This document shows, piece by piece, positions 23,055-38,833 of a stretch of DNA of 64,000 nucleotides. Position numbers and translations under genes: made by a program. The first letter of the stretch is position 1; every line of letters begins with the position of its first letter. The notes beneath the pieces were generated by a model. That model had not been told where the DNA came from, did no database searches, and worked only from the letters and a program-made list of their open reading frames with translations. This DNA is from Hordeum vulgare subsp. vulgare (lineage: Eukaryota; Streptophyta; Magnoliopsida; Poales; Poaceae), in NCBI RefSeq assembly GCF_904849725.1, contig NC_058519.1:651857387-651921386 (forward strand), given 5' to 3'.

Positions 23055-24289
23055 GATCTACAACACAAATATATTCAAAGTGGACTTAGACTATGTTCAA
23101 GATAATTAGAGTTCAACTTAATCAAATTACGTGCTAAACTCCCACTCAAAAAGTACATCTCTCTAGTCATTTGAGTGGTTCATGATCCACCTACACTATC
23201 CCAAGTCCGATCATCACGTGAGTCGGGAGTAGTTTCAGTGGTAAGCATCCCTATGCTAATCATATCATCTATATGATTCATGATCGACCTTTCGGTCTCA
23301 TGTGTTCCGAGGCCATGTCTGCACATGCTAGGCTCGTCAAGCTTAACCCGAGTGTTCCGCGTGCGCAACTGTTTTGCACCCGTTGTATGTGAACGTTGAG
23401 TCTATCACACCCGATCATCACGTGGTGTCTCGAAACGACGAACTGTAGCAACGGTGCACAGTCGGGGAGAACACAATTTCGTCTTGAAATTTTAGTGAGA
23501 GATCACCTCATAATGCTACCGTCGTTCTAAGCAGAATAAGGTGCATAAAAGGATTAACATCACATGCAATTCATAAGTGACATGATATGGCCATCATCAC
23601 GTGCTTCTTGATCTCCATCACCAAAGCACCGGCACGATCTTCTTGTCACCGGCGCCACACCATGATCATCCATCAACGTGTTGCCATCGGGGTTGTCGTG
23701 CTACTTATGCTATTACTACTAAAGCTACATCCTAGCAAAATAGTAAACGCATCTGCAAGCACATATGTTAGTATAAAGACAACCCTATGGCTCCTGCCGG
23801 TTGCCGTACCATCGACGTGCAAGTCGATATTTCTATTACAACATGATCATCTTATACATCCAATATATCACATCACATCATTGGCCATATCACATCACAA
23901 TCATACCCTGCAAAAACAAGTTAGACGTCCTCTAATTTTGTTGTTGCATGTTTTACGTGGTGACCAAGGGTATCTAGTAGGATCGCATCTTACTTACGCA
24001 AACACCACAACGGAGATATATGAGTTGCTATTTAACCTCATCCAAGGACCTCCTCGGTCAAATCCGATTCAACTAAAGTTGGAGAAACCGTCACTTGCCA
24101 GTCATCTTTGAGCAAAGGGGGTTACTCGTAACGATGAAACCAGTCTCTCGTAAGTGTACGAGTAATGTCGGTCCAAGCCGCTTCAATCCAACAATACCGC
24201 GGAATCAAGAAAAGACTAAGGAGGGCAGCAAAACGCACATCACCGCCCACAAAACCTTTTGTGTTCTACTCGAGAAGACATCTACGCAT
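23055..24289 (-). other. Angela 5' untranslated leader
   Basis: The long non-coding stretch between the primer-binding site and the gag start, as is usual for BARE/Angela elements. A diverged copy of the same leader is recognisable at 34083-34734 (shared run agacaaccctatggctcctg). No gene is visible in it. Confidence 0.8.
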
Positions 24290-24310
24290 GAACCTAGCTC
24301 ATGATGCCAC
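24290..24310 (-). promoter_or_regulatory. Angela primer-binding site
   Basis: The minus strand next to the 5' LTR reads TGGCATCATGAGCTAGG, a variant of the initiator-Met tRNA complement TGGTATCAGAGC used by Copia elements. It primes minus-strand DNA synthesis. Confidence 0.75.
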
Positions 24311-26135
24311 TGTTGGGGAACGTCGCATGGGAAACAAAAATTTTCCTACGTGCACGAAGACCTATCATGGTGATGTCCATCTACGAGAGGGGATGAGTGA
24401 TCTACGTACCCTTGTAGATCGTACAGCAGAAGCGTTTAGAGAACGCGGTTGATGTAGTGGAACGTCCTCACGTCCCTCGATCCGCCCCGCGAACAATCCC
24501 GCGATCAGTCCCACGATCTAGTACCGAACGGACGGCACCTCCGCGTTCAGCACACGTACAGCTCGACGATGATCTCGACCTTCTTGATCCAGCAAGAGAG
24601 ACGGAGAGGTAGACGAGTTCTCCGGCAGCGTGACGGCGCTCCGGAGGTTGGTGATGATCTCGTCTCAGCAGGGCTCCGCCCGAGCTCCGCAAAAACGCGA
24701 TCTAGAGGAAAAACTATGGAGGTATGTGGTCGGGCAGCCGTGAGAAAGTCGTCTCAAATCTGCCCTAAAAGCCCCATATATATAGGAGGAGGGAGGGGGA
24801 CCTTGCCTTGGGGTCCAAGGGATCCCCAAGGGGTCGGCCGAGCCAGGGGGGAGGACTCTCCCCCCCCAAACCGAGTCCTACTTGGTTTGGTGGGAGGGAG
24901 TCCTTCCCCCTTCCCACTTCTTCCTTTTTTTTTTCTTTCCTTTGATTTTTTCTCCCTTGGCGCATAGGGGATTGGTGGGCTGTCCCACCAGCCCACTAAG
25001 GGCTGGTGTGACCCCCCCAAATGCCTATGGGCTTCCCCGGAGTGGGTTGCCCCCCTCCGGTGAACTCCCGGAACCCATTCGTCATTCCCGGTACATTCCC
25101 GGTAACTCCGAAAACCTTCCGGTAATCAAATGAGGTCATCCTATATATCAATCTTCGTTTCCGGACCATTCCGGAAACCCTCGTGACGTCCGTGATCTCA
25201 TCCGGGACTCCGAACAACATTCGGTAACCAACCATATAACTCAAATACGCATAAAACAACGTCGAACCTTAAGTGTGCAGACCCTGCGGGTTCGAGAACT
25301 ATGTAGACATGACCCGAGAGACTCCTCGGTCAATATCCAATAGCGGGACCTGGATGCCCATATTGGATCCTACATATTCTACGAAGATCTTATCATTTGA
25401 ACCTCAGTGCCAAGGATTCGTATAATCCCGTATGTTATTCCCTTTGTCCTTCGGTATGTTACTTGCCCGAGATTCGATCGTCAGTATCCGCATACCTATT
25501 TCAATCTCGTTTACCGGCAAGTCTCTTTACTCGTTCCGTAATACAAGATCCCGCAACTTACACTAAGTTACATTGCTTGCAAGGCTTATGTGTGATGTTG
25601 TATTACCGAGTGGGCCCCGAGATACCTCTCCGTCACACGGAGTGACAAATCCCAGTCTTGATCCATACTAACTCAACTAACACCTTCGGAGATACCTGTA
25701 GAGCATCTTTATAGTCACCCAGTTACGTTGCGACGTTTGATACACACAAAGCATTCCTCCGGTGTCAGTGAGTTATATGATCTCATGGTCATAGGAATAA
25801 ATACTTGACACGCAGAAAACAGTAGCAACAAAATGACACGATCAACATGCTACGTCTATTAGTTTGGGTCTAGTCCATCACGTGATTCTCCCAATGACGT
25901 GATCCAGTTATCAAGCAACAACACCTTGTTCATAATCAGAAGACACTGACTATCATCGATCGACTGGCTAGCCAACTAGAGGCATGCTAGGGACGGTGTT
26001 TTGTCTATGTATCCACACATGTAAATGAGTCTTCATTCAATACAATTATAGCATGGATAATAAACTATTATCTTGATACAGGAATTATAATAATAACTAT
26101 ACATTTATTATTGCCTCTAGGGCATAATTCCAACA
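24311..26135 (-). repeat. Angela 5' LTR
   Basis: This 1825-bp LTR, nearly identical to 17196-19021, begins tgttggggaacgtcgc and ends attccaaca. It would contain the element's promoter on the minus strand. It is followed by the AAACA duplication at 26136-26140. Confidence 0.95.
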
Positions 26136-26140
26136 AAACA

Positions 26141-27660
26141 ATCACAAGGAAATTTTCTCAACGGAGGTTGATGATGCATTAGGCAAGTTTGGGCAGAGTT
26201 TAAAGGGATTGCAACCGAACCGGATGGCCGCTATGCTTTGTGATGTGGGAGATGCTATCGCAAATACCATGGATGAAGCTCGCGAGAAAGAGAAGGATGC
26301 TCAAGATGAAGTTGAAGCTCCAACACCTACCATGGATGAAGCTTGTGAGAAATAGAAGGATGCTCAAGCTGCAACACCTACCATGGATGAAGCTTGTGAG
26401 AAAGAGAAGGATGCTCAAGCTGAAGCTCAAGCTTCAACACCTACCATGGACGAAGCTCATGAGAAAGAGAAGGATGCTCAAGCTACAACTGCATGCATTG
26501 GTGATCAAGCTGAAGGTGCGGCTGTTGACATCGTGATGAACAAAGATCAAGTTGTTGGGGAGCGGGAAAAAACCAAGAAGCTGCAAAAGATATTGGTCAC
26601 ACTCGTGAGCAACAAAGAGTGAGTATGGAGGTGGAAGGAGACGTGCCACCTCGGAGCCCCCCTCTATTCCATGATGCACCCAGGAGTGTAACAGCCGGTG
26701 TTTGGGATGATGAGCCTTCATGTGAGATGTTCCCAAAGGGTTCCAAAGACTATGAGTTGATGCATGGCATGGATGAGCCTACAAACAGGAACAGAACATG
26801 CATCTTTCTCTACCCCAACATCCCTGTGTTCCCTGTCTCAGATGATGATGACAGTCCTACTATCCCACGTATGGTTCCTCCTCCGTCATCATTTCTCTTT
26901 TTGAGCACCTTGTTTCATGTTTGCATCTTTTTTTGTCCATGTTATTATTGTGTTTGTGTGATTGCACCAAATTCTCATAAAATCCCTCCTAGCTTACCCG
27001 TCCCCCCATACTTACATGTCTTTTTGTTACAGCTCATACGATGGTCGCTGTGGATGAGCAGCCATTGATGTCGGTAGTGTCCCTAGCACACACGACAAGA
27101 ACACTAGGAAGAAAAGGATGGCTAAAGTTCTAGATGTCAAAACCAAGGGAAAGAAGCAGAAGGTCGAAGTTAAAGAAGATAAAGTTAAAGCACTTTATGA
27201 AAAAAATATTATGCATGGGAAACCACTAAGGGGGTCAAAACCCAATGAAATACTGTGAGCTACCTATCCCCTATCTAGCATCTTATTTTGATGTTGTTGA
27301 AACAAATTATTCATTTGCTTGCAACTATGGTACGAGGACACCTTTCATCAAAATAGGTGGGTTTTATGTTGGGTACAAGAAGTTTCTTGCATGCATGAAG
27401 CCCCGCGGGGATATGAATGATGAGGTCATGTCGCTATGTATCAAGCAGCTCAATATCGCATCTTATGCAACAAAAAATATGGCTGTAAAAAAATACTTAT
27501 TTTCAGTCTACGGGGCGGTAAGTTTTGTAAAAACAAAGTAATGATTCATGCTTTTTTCACTTTCCATGTATCACACACTAATCCTTTTTGTTGCTATTTT
27601 CGAGCAGTCTCTACTCAAGCAAGACCAATCAATTTTCCAACCAAATACTCTCATGGCTGA
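26141..27660 (+). pseudogene. Transposon-type Ulp1-family gene, 3' part
   Basis: This continues the exon cut by Angela. Removing the element and one AAACA copy keeps the frame (NNHKEIFSTEVDDALGKFGQ). Next come imperfect repeats of TMDEA.EKEKDAQ, an acidic linker with DVPPRSPPLFHDAP, a lysine-rich basic stretch (DKNTRKKRMAKVLDVKTKGK), and at 27300-27520 NYGTRTPFIKIGGFYVGYKK with ACMKPRGDMNDEVMSLCIKQ. The last matches the entry helix region of plant Ulp1/C48 domains. The catalytic His-Asp-Cys part does not follow, so the protease domain is truncated. Lesions include GAG to TAG near 26353 and a frame change near 27060-27100. Confidence 0.55.
26255..26500 (+). repeat. Coding tandem repeats TMDEA-EKEKDAQ
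   Basis: Four imperfect units of about 50-75 bp encode acidic/lysine-rich repeats containing ccatggatgaagct and gagaaagagaaggatgctca. They make a low-complexity, probably coiled-coil linker in the Ulp1-type gene. One unit carries a stop codon (aaatagaag). Confidence 0.8.
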
Positions 27661-27964
27661 ACTTGAAAGGGTTGTCACTAAGTTCAAGGTTCAAAATACG
27701 ACCTCCTAAGTCCCGCGAGCCATTTTGTTTTCATATTACAAATACTTTCAAATTTTTGTCTATCAATTCGACGCACGTAACATTTTTTGTTTATGTTCTC
27801 AATACCTTTGCCTTCTTTTGCATTTTCAGCTCGTTCTCTATTGTTCATGAATGTCATTGTATAGTTGTTTGCGCAAACTTGCTTCACAAGCAATGTAATG
27901 CATTTGACTCGCTTAATTCAAAAGAAAAACCATCCAGCTTAAAGAAGTAGGCCAACAACCTAGT

Positions 27965-28385
27965 CAGCTCTTTCTCTTATTTATTGTTGCGTCTGCCATC
28001 GCTCCGTCTACTTAAGTTTGCTGGTGTCATCTTTTAACTGTTTTCATATGTTCTTACAAACTTTTGTGTGTATTCTTTGTTAAAAATATGCCCTAGAGGT
28101 AATAATGGTTATTATTATATTTTTTTTTAAGATAATTGTTTATTGTCCATACTAGAATAGTATTGATTGAAAACTCAGCTCTTTCTCTCTTTTATTGTTG
28201 CGTCTGCCATCACTCCGTCTACTTCAATTTCCTGGTGTCATCTTTTAATTGTTTCATATGTTCTTAAAAAAAATTGTGTGTATTCTTTGTTAAAAATATG
28301 CCGTAGAGGTAATAATAAAGTGGTTATTATTATATTTTTTGTTTAAAATAATTGTTATTGATTAGAAAGGCAATAATAAAATGAT
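27965..28385. repeat. 211-bp tandem duplication with LTR-end-like motif
   Basis: The segment starting cagctctttctc at 27965 is repeated from 28176 with small changes. Each copy contains tatgcc(c/g)tagaggtaata followed by ttattattatat, which resembles the first bases of BARE/Angela-type LTRs. The AT-rich tail ttattgattgaaaactca is partly repeated a third time near 28340-28432. I see no gene between 27661 and 28880. Confidence 0.8.
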
Positions 28386-28880
28386 TATTATTATATTTTT
28401 TGTTTAAGATAATTGTTATTGATTGAAAACTCAAATACCATTGCACTGACCACCCATATATGGATGGATGAGATTCGATAGTTCCAGCTCGTCACAATAT
28501 TATTACTATGACAAAGCGCGAAGGAAATTATTTTCAGCGCTCGAACCGTGTTGTTGCATCCAAATATAAACATCAACAGCATGTACACAAACAATTCAGA
28601 GGCCGAGAATGATTACCAATTAGCCTTTTTTTTCTTCCGAATATTTTTAAGATAGTACCAGTACAAATGGGAGCGAGCTATGTACAATGAATACATGTAG
28701 TAGTAGGGATATATAAAGCGAGCAGTACTGCTAGAATCGTACTAAGCAACAATTCTTCTACACAAAAGCAATGTCTGGTTTAAATTTTGAACAAAGGTTT
28801 GTTGGTGTGCAGGAGGGAGAAAAGCTCCACACAGCCGCATCCTTCTATTCCACCTTAGACACCGCTTTCCCTCGACGACT
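28386..28880. other. 3' flank of the cysteine protease gene
   Basis: AT-rich non-coding DNA downstream of the protease stop codon at 28881 on the minus strand. It should hold the 3' UTR and polyadenylation signals, but I could not fix a cleavage site. No separate gene is seen. Confidence 0.5.
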
Positions 28881-32049
<3,169 letters not shown>

Positions 32050-32161
32050 GGTGGCGTAGACGAGCGTCGCTCTCGAGATGGAGCCTGGAGCTTTTTCGAG
32101 TTTTTCTGTGATTGTTTTCGGTGGGTGGGGGTTGTGGGGAGGGGGGTTGGGTGCGGGTCGG

Positions 32162-32168
32162 ATTTATA
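32162..32168 (-). promoter_or_regulatory. TATA box of the cysteine protease gene
   Basis: The minus strand reads CTATAAATCC about 115 bp upstream of the start codon at 32049, a normal spacing for a plant TATA box and 5' leader. Confidence 0.65.
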
Positions 32169-32169
32169 G

Positions 32170-32944
32170 ATGGTGGCAGAGACTGTTTGTCTGTTTAATT
32201 CGTGTTCTAATCCCAATCTTCTTCTTTTACTGACGGAATATTCCTGATTAAGCACGATCTCATTCTCACCGGATGAGGACTCTGGTAATATTGGTGACGC
32301 GTCATGTTGAGCAGCCAGGGCCGTTGGATCAGGATCGAGTGGGTGTTTCTCTCACAAACCTTGACAGCCTGCATTACCCCAAACAGGCCCGCTGGAGATT
32401 TTTTTTTTAAAGGAAGTTTGGTGCATACATGAAGACACGTCCCGCACGTGTCGAATGTTAAAGCAACCCAGAGCCTGGCTCGCTAGAAACGTTCGAATCG
32501 TTCATCCTCAACGAATCAGGCTGAGTTAAACATGAAAGTGGGGCACGACATGCAAGACGGTGCAAGAATAATCGACGCGATGTTCATGGAAGATGAAAAT
32601 CTACAGGTGTGTGATGGCGTGAATTGTGGCATCACCAATCCCTCGTTTTTACTCGCTAACCATTGTCTCTGGGACAAATCCAGCCTCAATTCATGCCACG
32701 TCGACGACGGTGAGTCTAATCTACATAAGCGGCATCGATGGCGACAACTTCAATCTCGGGAAGCAGAGCCTGCTTATCCCGTCCGTCGTCGACTCCGTCT
32801 CGTCCTCCTCGTTTGCGCCATGGACGAGCCGTCGACTCCAAAGGGGAGAAGAAGCATATGAACCCCTCTCCTTTGTTAGGTAATTTGATACAATGTATGG
32901 CCGATTTCGCCATTGTTTACCACATCATCGATGTCGAAATTAGC
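32170..32944. other. upstream region, no recognised gene
   Basis: Upstream DNA of the protease. A short plus-strand frame around 32821 (MDEPSTPKGRRSI) could be the start of an old Harbinger-type transposase leader, because a Harbinger core follows downstream. It is too short to call. Confidence 0.4.
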
Positions 32945-33873
32945 TTATGGATGAACGAATAGGTTGGTTGTTCATGCAATAACACTCATAGTTATGATTC
33001 AGACCTGGGTCATGTCGGTTCACAAGAGAGTTATCTGTCAGAGTGATAAGTATGTTCTCCAATATGGTCCAAAATGTTACTTTGGGGTAAGGAGAAGATG
33101 GAGAATATGAACTACATATACAACTGCAAGAACATACACGTTGTGAACATGGGGGCTGCTAGAAGCTACCATTCATACCTTTGTGGAGCAGCAAGTTGTC
33201 ATGCTCCTTCATATTGTAGGTCGTAATCAGATGTTTAGGGTTATTCACAACACATTCAAAAGATCAGTGGTGACCATTTTCGATAATTCAAACAAGTCAA
33301 TTTGCTATTGGGGAACTCACACGAGAGATTTCCTAAGGCACCAACTAGGCAAAGTCCTAACAATATTTGTACGAGCCCGAGGTGGTATATGTATTTCAAG
33401 GTGGGCACTATTTGTAGTTCATGCCTTGACATGCTTGTATTGTTCTAATACACCCATACCACTATATTTCCATGCCATCACAAGATTGTATTGACGCAAT
33501 AGATGGCACTCATGTGACTACTAGAGTGTTGAGGTCATAGGGTGCAATATATAGGGGTAGAAAGCACTACACATGTATAAATGTGCTTCTTGTTGTTGAT
33601 TGTAATCTGAAGTTCACATATGTGTTAGCTGGCTCGGAAGGATGAGCACATGAACTAACATTCTTGTTGATAGTGTGGCTTGACACGATAGCATCAATAT
33701 TCCCGGTGAAAAGTTCTAGCTAGGAGATGTTGGATATACATATCGGACCGGTGTTATTCCATCTTTCAGGAAAATCAGGTAACATGTGAACAAGTTCTCT
33801 TCCATGAAGCATCATATGACTACACAAGAATTGTGCAATCTATAACACTCCATCCTTAGATTACGGTTGAGAG
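32945..33873 (+). pseudogene. PIF/Harbinger transposase remnant
   Basis: Across several frames the order of a plant PIF transposase is recognisable: EQQVVMLLHIVGRNQMFRVI near 33185, DAIDGTHVTTRVL near 33495 (first catalytic Asp region), YRGRKHYTCINVLLVVDCNL, then FTYVLAGSEG near 33620, and an EMLDIHIG/PSFRKIR-like piece near 33725-33775. The text stops at gattacggttgagag near 33873, just where the catalytic VERAFG helix should follow. The join to unrelated Copia DNA there marks a truncation. No inverted repeats are found. Confidence 0.7.
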
Positions 33874-35323
33874 GACGTCAACCCCATGAATACCAGGGAC
33901 CCATCGATTTGTCTCCCATGGACCACAACTGCCCCCAACAAAGGGCAAAACATGGGTGCTCATCCTATGGTCTCAAGACTATGCCCCCCGGGGCGGCATG
34001 CAAATGTTCATCAAAAGCAAACCCACAATTTGCACATTTTGTGAAGACTCTCACCGACAAGACCATCATGTTGGAGGGAAATAATCATCATGATTTTCAT
34101 TATTGTGCTGCCATCGAGGTTGTCGCGCCAACTATGTTGTTACTATTAAAGCCACTGAACTAGCGATAAAGTAAAGCATCAACGAGCATCAAAATAAATT
34201 AAAGACAACCCTATGGCTCCTGCTGGTTGTCGTAGCATCGACATGCAAGTCGATATTTAACTATTACAACATGATAATCTCATACATCAAATATATAATA
34301 TCATGTACTTGGCCATATCATATCACATCATACCCTGCAAAAACAAGTTGGATGTCCTCTAATTTGTTGTTGCATGTTTTACGTGGCTGTTATGGGTATC
34401 TAGCAAAAACGATTCTTACCTACGCAAAACCACAATGGTGATATACAAATTGTCATTTAACCTTCTCCAAGGACCGACTCTGAAATATCCGATTCAACTA
34501 GAGTAGGAGAAACAGACACGCGCTAGCCATATTTATGCAACAAGTTGCATGTCAGTCGATGGAACCGGTCTCTCGTAAGCGTACGAGTAAGGTTGGTATG
34601 GGCCGCTTCATCCAACAATACCGCCAAAACAAAAAAAGACTAAGAAGGGAAGCAATCACAATATCAACGCCCACAAACGTCTTTGTGTTCTACTTGAGAT
34701 GTCATCTACGCATAGACCTAGCTCATTATGCCACTCTTGGGGAACATCGCATGGGAAACAAAAAAATTCCTACACTCACCAAGATCAATCTATGGATACT
34801 AACATCTACGAGAGGGGGGGTGCATCTGCATACCCTTGTAGATAGCTAAGCGGAAGCGTATATAACGCGGTTGATGTAGTCGAACGTCTTCGCGATCCAA
34901 TCATGATCCGTCCCGCGATCTCGTCATGATCCGTCCCGCGATCTCGTCATGATCCGTCCCGATCTAGTGCCAAACGAACGGCACCTCCGCGTTCAGCACA
35001 CGTATAGCTCAATGACGTTCTCCACCTTCTTGATCCAGCAAGAGGGGCGGAGAAGTAGATGAGTTCTCCGTCAGCACGACGGCATGGCAGCGGCGTTGGT
35101 GGGGCTGATCCGGCAGGGCTGCGACATGCACTACTGAATCGATCTAGAGGTGGAACGAACTAGAGGAGGGAGAGAAAGCTGCGCCATGACCTAACTAGGT
35201 GCGGCTGCGCGTCATGACCTTTTCGGGGTCGGCTACGCGCCATGACCTTTCTAGGGTTGGCTGCCTCTCTCCTCTCCACTATATATAGGAGGGAGGAAAG
35301 GGTGGCCCCCAAGAGGAGGAGTC
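33874..35323 (-). mobile_element. Truncated Angela-like Copia remnant
   Basis: 34083-34734 is a diverged copy of the Angela 5' leader at about 23690-24310. 34735-35323 is the start of its LTR as read on the plus strand (tcttggggaacatcgcatgg). The rest of the LTR is cut by the LARD insertion at 35324. A short tandem unit, gatccgtcccgcgatctcgt, is repeated at 34904-34960. No coding region remains. It lies between a Harbinger remnant and the LARD. Confidence 0.75.
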
Positions 35324-37152
35324 TGTCACGACCAAGATGCGACCCTATCCTCAATTTGGCACGAAGGCCTCGTCAGGGATAGAAGCGCATCTCGTCGTGT
35401 CGCAAGAATGGATATCGTTACAAGTACATGTACTAAAAATAAGAGATATATAAATAGAGTTGGCTTACACTCGCCACAAGCTACATCAGAGTCACAGCAG
35501 TACAATACATAATCATCATGAAGAAGAGCAGGGTCCGACTACGGACGAAAACAAACGGAAAAGAAAAACGACGTCCATCCTTGCTATCCCAGGCTGCCGG
35601 CCTGGAACCCATCCTAGATCGATGAAGAAGAAGAAGAAGAAGAAGCAACTCCAAATGAACAATCCACGCGCTCGCGTCAAGTAACCTTTACGTGTAGCTG
35701 CAACTGGTGTTGTAGTAATCTGTGAGCCACAGGGGACTCAGCAATCTCATTTCCAAAGGTATCAAGACTAGCAAAGCTTAATGGGTGAGATATGGTTAAG
35801 TGGTGAGGTTGCATCAAGGACTAAGCATATATTTGGTGGCTAAACTTACGAGTACAAGAAAATAAGAGGGGGAAGATGTACGCATAGCGGACGTGACTAC
35901 TGATGATCAACTGAATGATCCTGAACACCTACCTGCGTCAGACATAACCCCACCGTGTCCTCGATCGGAAAAGGAACTCACGAAAGAGACAGTCATGGTT
36001 ACGCACACAGTTGGCATATTTTAATTAAGTTATCTTCAAGTTATCTAGAACCAGTGTTAAACAAAGTTTCCACGTTGCCACATAACCGCGGGCACGGCTT
36101 TCTGAAATATTTAACCTTGCAGGGGTGCTCCAACTAGTCCATCACAAATTACCACAAGCCGCATAGAAATCCTCAATCACGAAGCTCGCGATCTCGTCGG
36201 ATTTCCTAGTGGAAAACCTCAACTCTGAGATTACCCAAAGCATCACCGGAATCCCGATGCACAAGATATCTCGTCAAAGGTAAAACTAATCCAGCAAGGT
36301 CGTCCGGCGTGTCGACAATCTCGATAGGAGTCGCGTATCTCGTTCTCAGGACACGACGGATAAGCGAAGCGTACGGTGGCCTGATAGAAATCTCCCGAGT
36401 TGCCCCGGGTTGGCCCCGTACGGTGCTCTGTTTTGGACCAGCACCATCAGCACTGGCCCTCCCTGTATTATGTAGAATTACTCCTCGGGTAGCGCTAACT
36501 CCCTATGCATTTCAGTATTATCAAAATTATTATGTTGGGCAAATGTAGAACCAATGTTGGGCCTTGCCAGACCAGCTTTAATCTAAAACGAATTATCAAG
36601 GGGGTCCCCATAACAACCCCGATCGTGTTAGGAGCACTCAAATATGGAACATAACACCGGTAGCCGAAACTAAGGGGGCAAAGGTGGAACAAAACACCAG
36701 GCTAGAAAGGTCGAGCCTTCCACCTTTTACCAAGTATATAGGTGCATTAAATTATATAGCATTAATACGGTGATATGACAAGGAACCCATGTTACCACAT
36801 GGAAGCAACTACACCTGCAACTAGCAATGCTAACAACAAGGTTAAGCAAGCAGTAACAGCCAATCAGTGGTTTGCTAGGTCGAACAGGTTGAAGGTTATC
36901 ATGGCATTGTTGAGAGGCTGATATTTAACATGTGGTAGGCAACGAGACATAATCGATAGAAGCGATAAAACTAGCATGGCAATGATAGTAATGGTATCTG
37001 GGGAAATGGTCATCTTGCCTGAGATCCCGCTTGGAAGAAGAACAACTCCGAGAAGTCGGCGAACCAACATAGTCGAACGGGTCCTCAAGTTCCGACACTG
37101 TAATGCCCCAAGTGTAGAACCTACCCTTTTTGGACCTACTTCATGTGGGACC

Positions 37153-38833
37153 TGTTGGGAAACATCGCATGGGAAACAAAAATTTTCCTACGCGCATGAA
37201 GACCTATCATGGTGATGTCCATCTACGAGAGGGGATGAGTGATCTACGTACCCTTGTAGACCGTACGGCAGAAGCGTTAGAGAACGCGGTTGATGTAGTG
37301 GAACGTCCTCACGTCCCTCGATCCGCCCCGCGAACAATCCCGCGATCAGTCCCACGATCTAGTACCGAACGGACGGCACCTCCGCGTTCAGCACACGTAC
37401 AGCTCGACGATGATCTCGGCCTTCTTGATCCAGCAAGAGATACGGAGAGGTAGAAGAGTTCTCCGGCAGCGTGACGGCGCTCCGGAGGTTGGTGATGACC
37501 TTGTCTCAGCAGGGCTCCGCCCGAGCTCCGCAGAAACGCGATCTAGAGGAAAAACCGTGGAGGTATGTGGTCGGGCTGCCGTGGAAAAGTCGTCTCAAAT
37601 CAGCCCTAAAACCTCCGTATACATAGGTGGGAGGGAGGGGGCCTTGCCTTGGGGTCCAAGGACCCTCAAGGGGGTCGGCCGAGCCAAGGGGGAGGACTCT
37701 CCCCCCCCCAAACCAAGTTGCCTATGGGCTTCCCCGGGGTGGGTTGCCCCCCCCCCCGGTGAACTCCCGGAACCCATTCGTCATTCCCGGTACATTCCCG
37801 GTAACTCCGAAAACCTTTCGGTAATCAAATGAGGTCATCCTATATATCAATCTTCGTTTCCGGACCATTTCGGAAACCCTCGTGACGTCCGAGATCTCAT
37901 CCGGGACTCCGAACAACATTCGGTAACCAACCATATAACTCAAATACGCATAAAACAACGTCGAACCTTAAGTGTGCAGACCCTGCGGGTTCGAGAACTA
38001 TGTAGACATGACCCGAGAGACTCCTCGGTCAATATCCAATAGCGGGACCTGGATGCCTATATTGGATCCTACATATTCTACGAAGATCTTATCGTTTGAA
38101 CCTCAGTGCCAAGGATTCGTATAATCCCGTATGTCATTCCCTTTGTCCTTCGGTATGTTACTTGCCCGAGATTCGATCGTCGGTATCCGCATACCTATTT
38201 CAATCTCGTTTACCGGCAAGTCTCTTTACTCGTTCCGTAATACAAGATCCCACAACTTACACTAAGTTACATTGCTTGCAAGGCTTGTGTGTGATGTTGT
38301 ATTACCGAGTGGGCCCCGAGATACCTCTCCGTCACACGGAGTGACAAATCCCAGTCTTGATCCATACTAACTCAACTAACACCTTCGGAGATACCTGTAG
38401 AGCATCTTTATAGTCACCCAGTTACGTTGCGACGTTTGATACACGCGAAGCATTCCTCCGGTGTCAGTGAGTTATATGATCTCATGGTCATAGGAATAAA
38501 TACTTGACACGCAGAAAACAGTAGCAACAAAATGACACGATCAACATGCTACGTCTATTAGTTTGGGTCTAGTCCATCACGTGATTCTCCCAATGACATG
38601 ATCCAGTTATCAAGCAACAACACCTTGTTCATAATCAGAAGACACTGACTATCATTGATCAACTGGCTAGCCAACTAGAGGCATGCTAGGGACGGTGTTT
38701 TGTCTATGTATCCACACATGCAAATGAGTCTTCATTCAATACAATTATAGCATGGATAATAAACTATCATCTTGATACAGGAATTATAATAATAACTTAT
38801 ATTTATTATTGCCTCTAGGGCATAATTCCAACA
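37153..38833 (-). mobile_element. Angela-like solo LTR nested in the solo LTR
   Basis: A 1681-bp LTR, tgttgggaaacatcgc to attccaaca, is flanked by GGACC at 37148-37152 and 38834-38838. It matches the LTRs at 17196-19021 and 24311-26135, but lacks about 145 bp near 37719 (between ccaagt and tgcctatggg). One LTR with an intact target duplication indicates loss of the internal part by recombination. Confidence 0.93.

Larger units (their letters stand above)
17196..26135 (-). mobile_element. Angela/BARE/WIS-type Copia retrotransposon, nearly intact
   Basis: A complete 8.94-kb element on the minus strand: 5' LTR 24311-26135, primer-binding site next to it, gag-pol 23054-19074, a purine tract, and 3' LTR 17196-19021. 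Both LTRs have TGTTGG...CCAACA ends and the element is flanked by AAACA. The LTRs match the Triticeae Angela/WIS sequence as I recall it. They differ at roughly ten positions that I noticed by eye, including tgttggcg/tgttgggg at the end, so the insertion is recent. It sits in an exon of the Ulp1-type gene. The only coding lesion seen is one in-frame stop between gag/protease and integrase. Confidence 0.95.
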
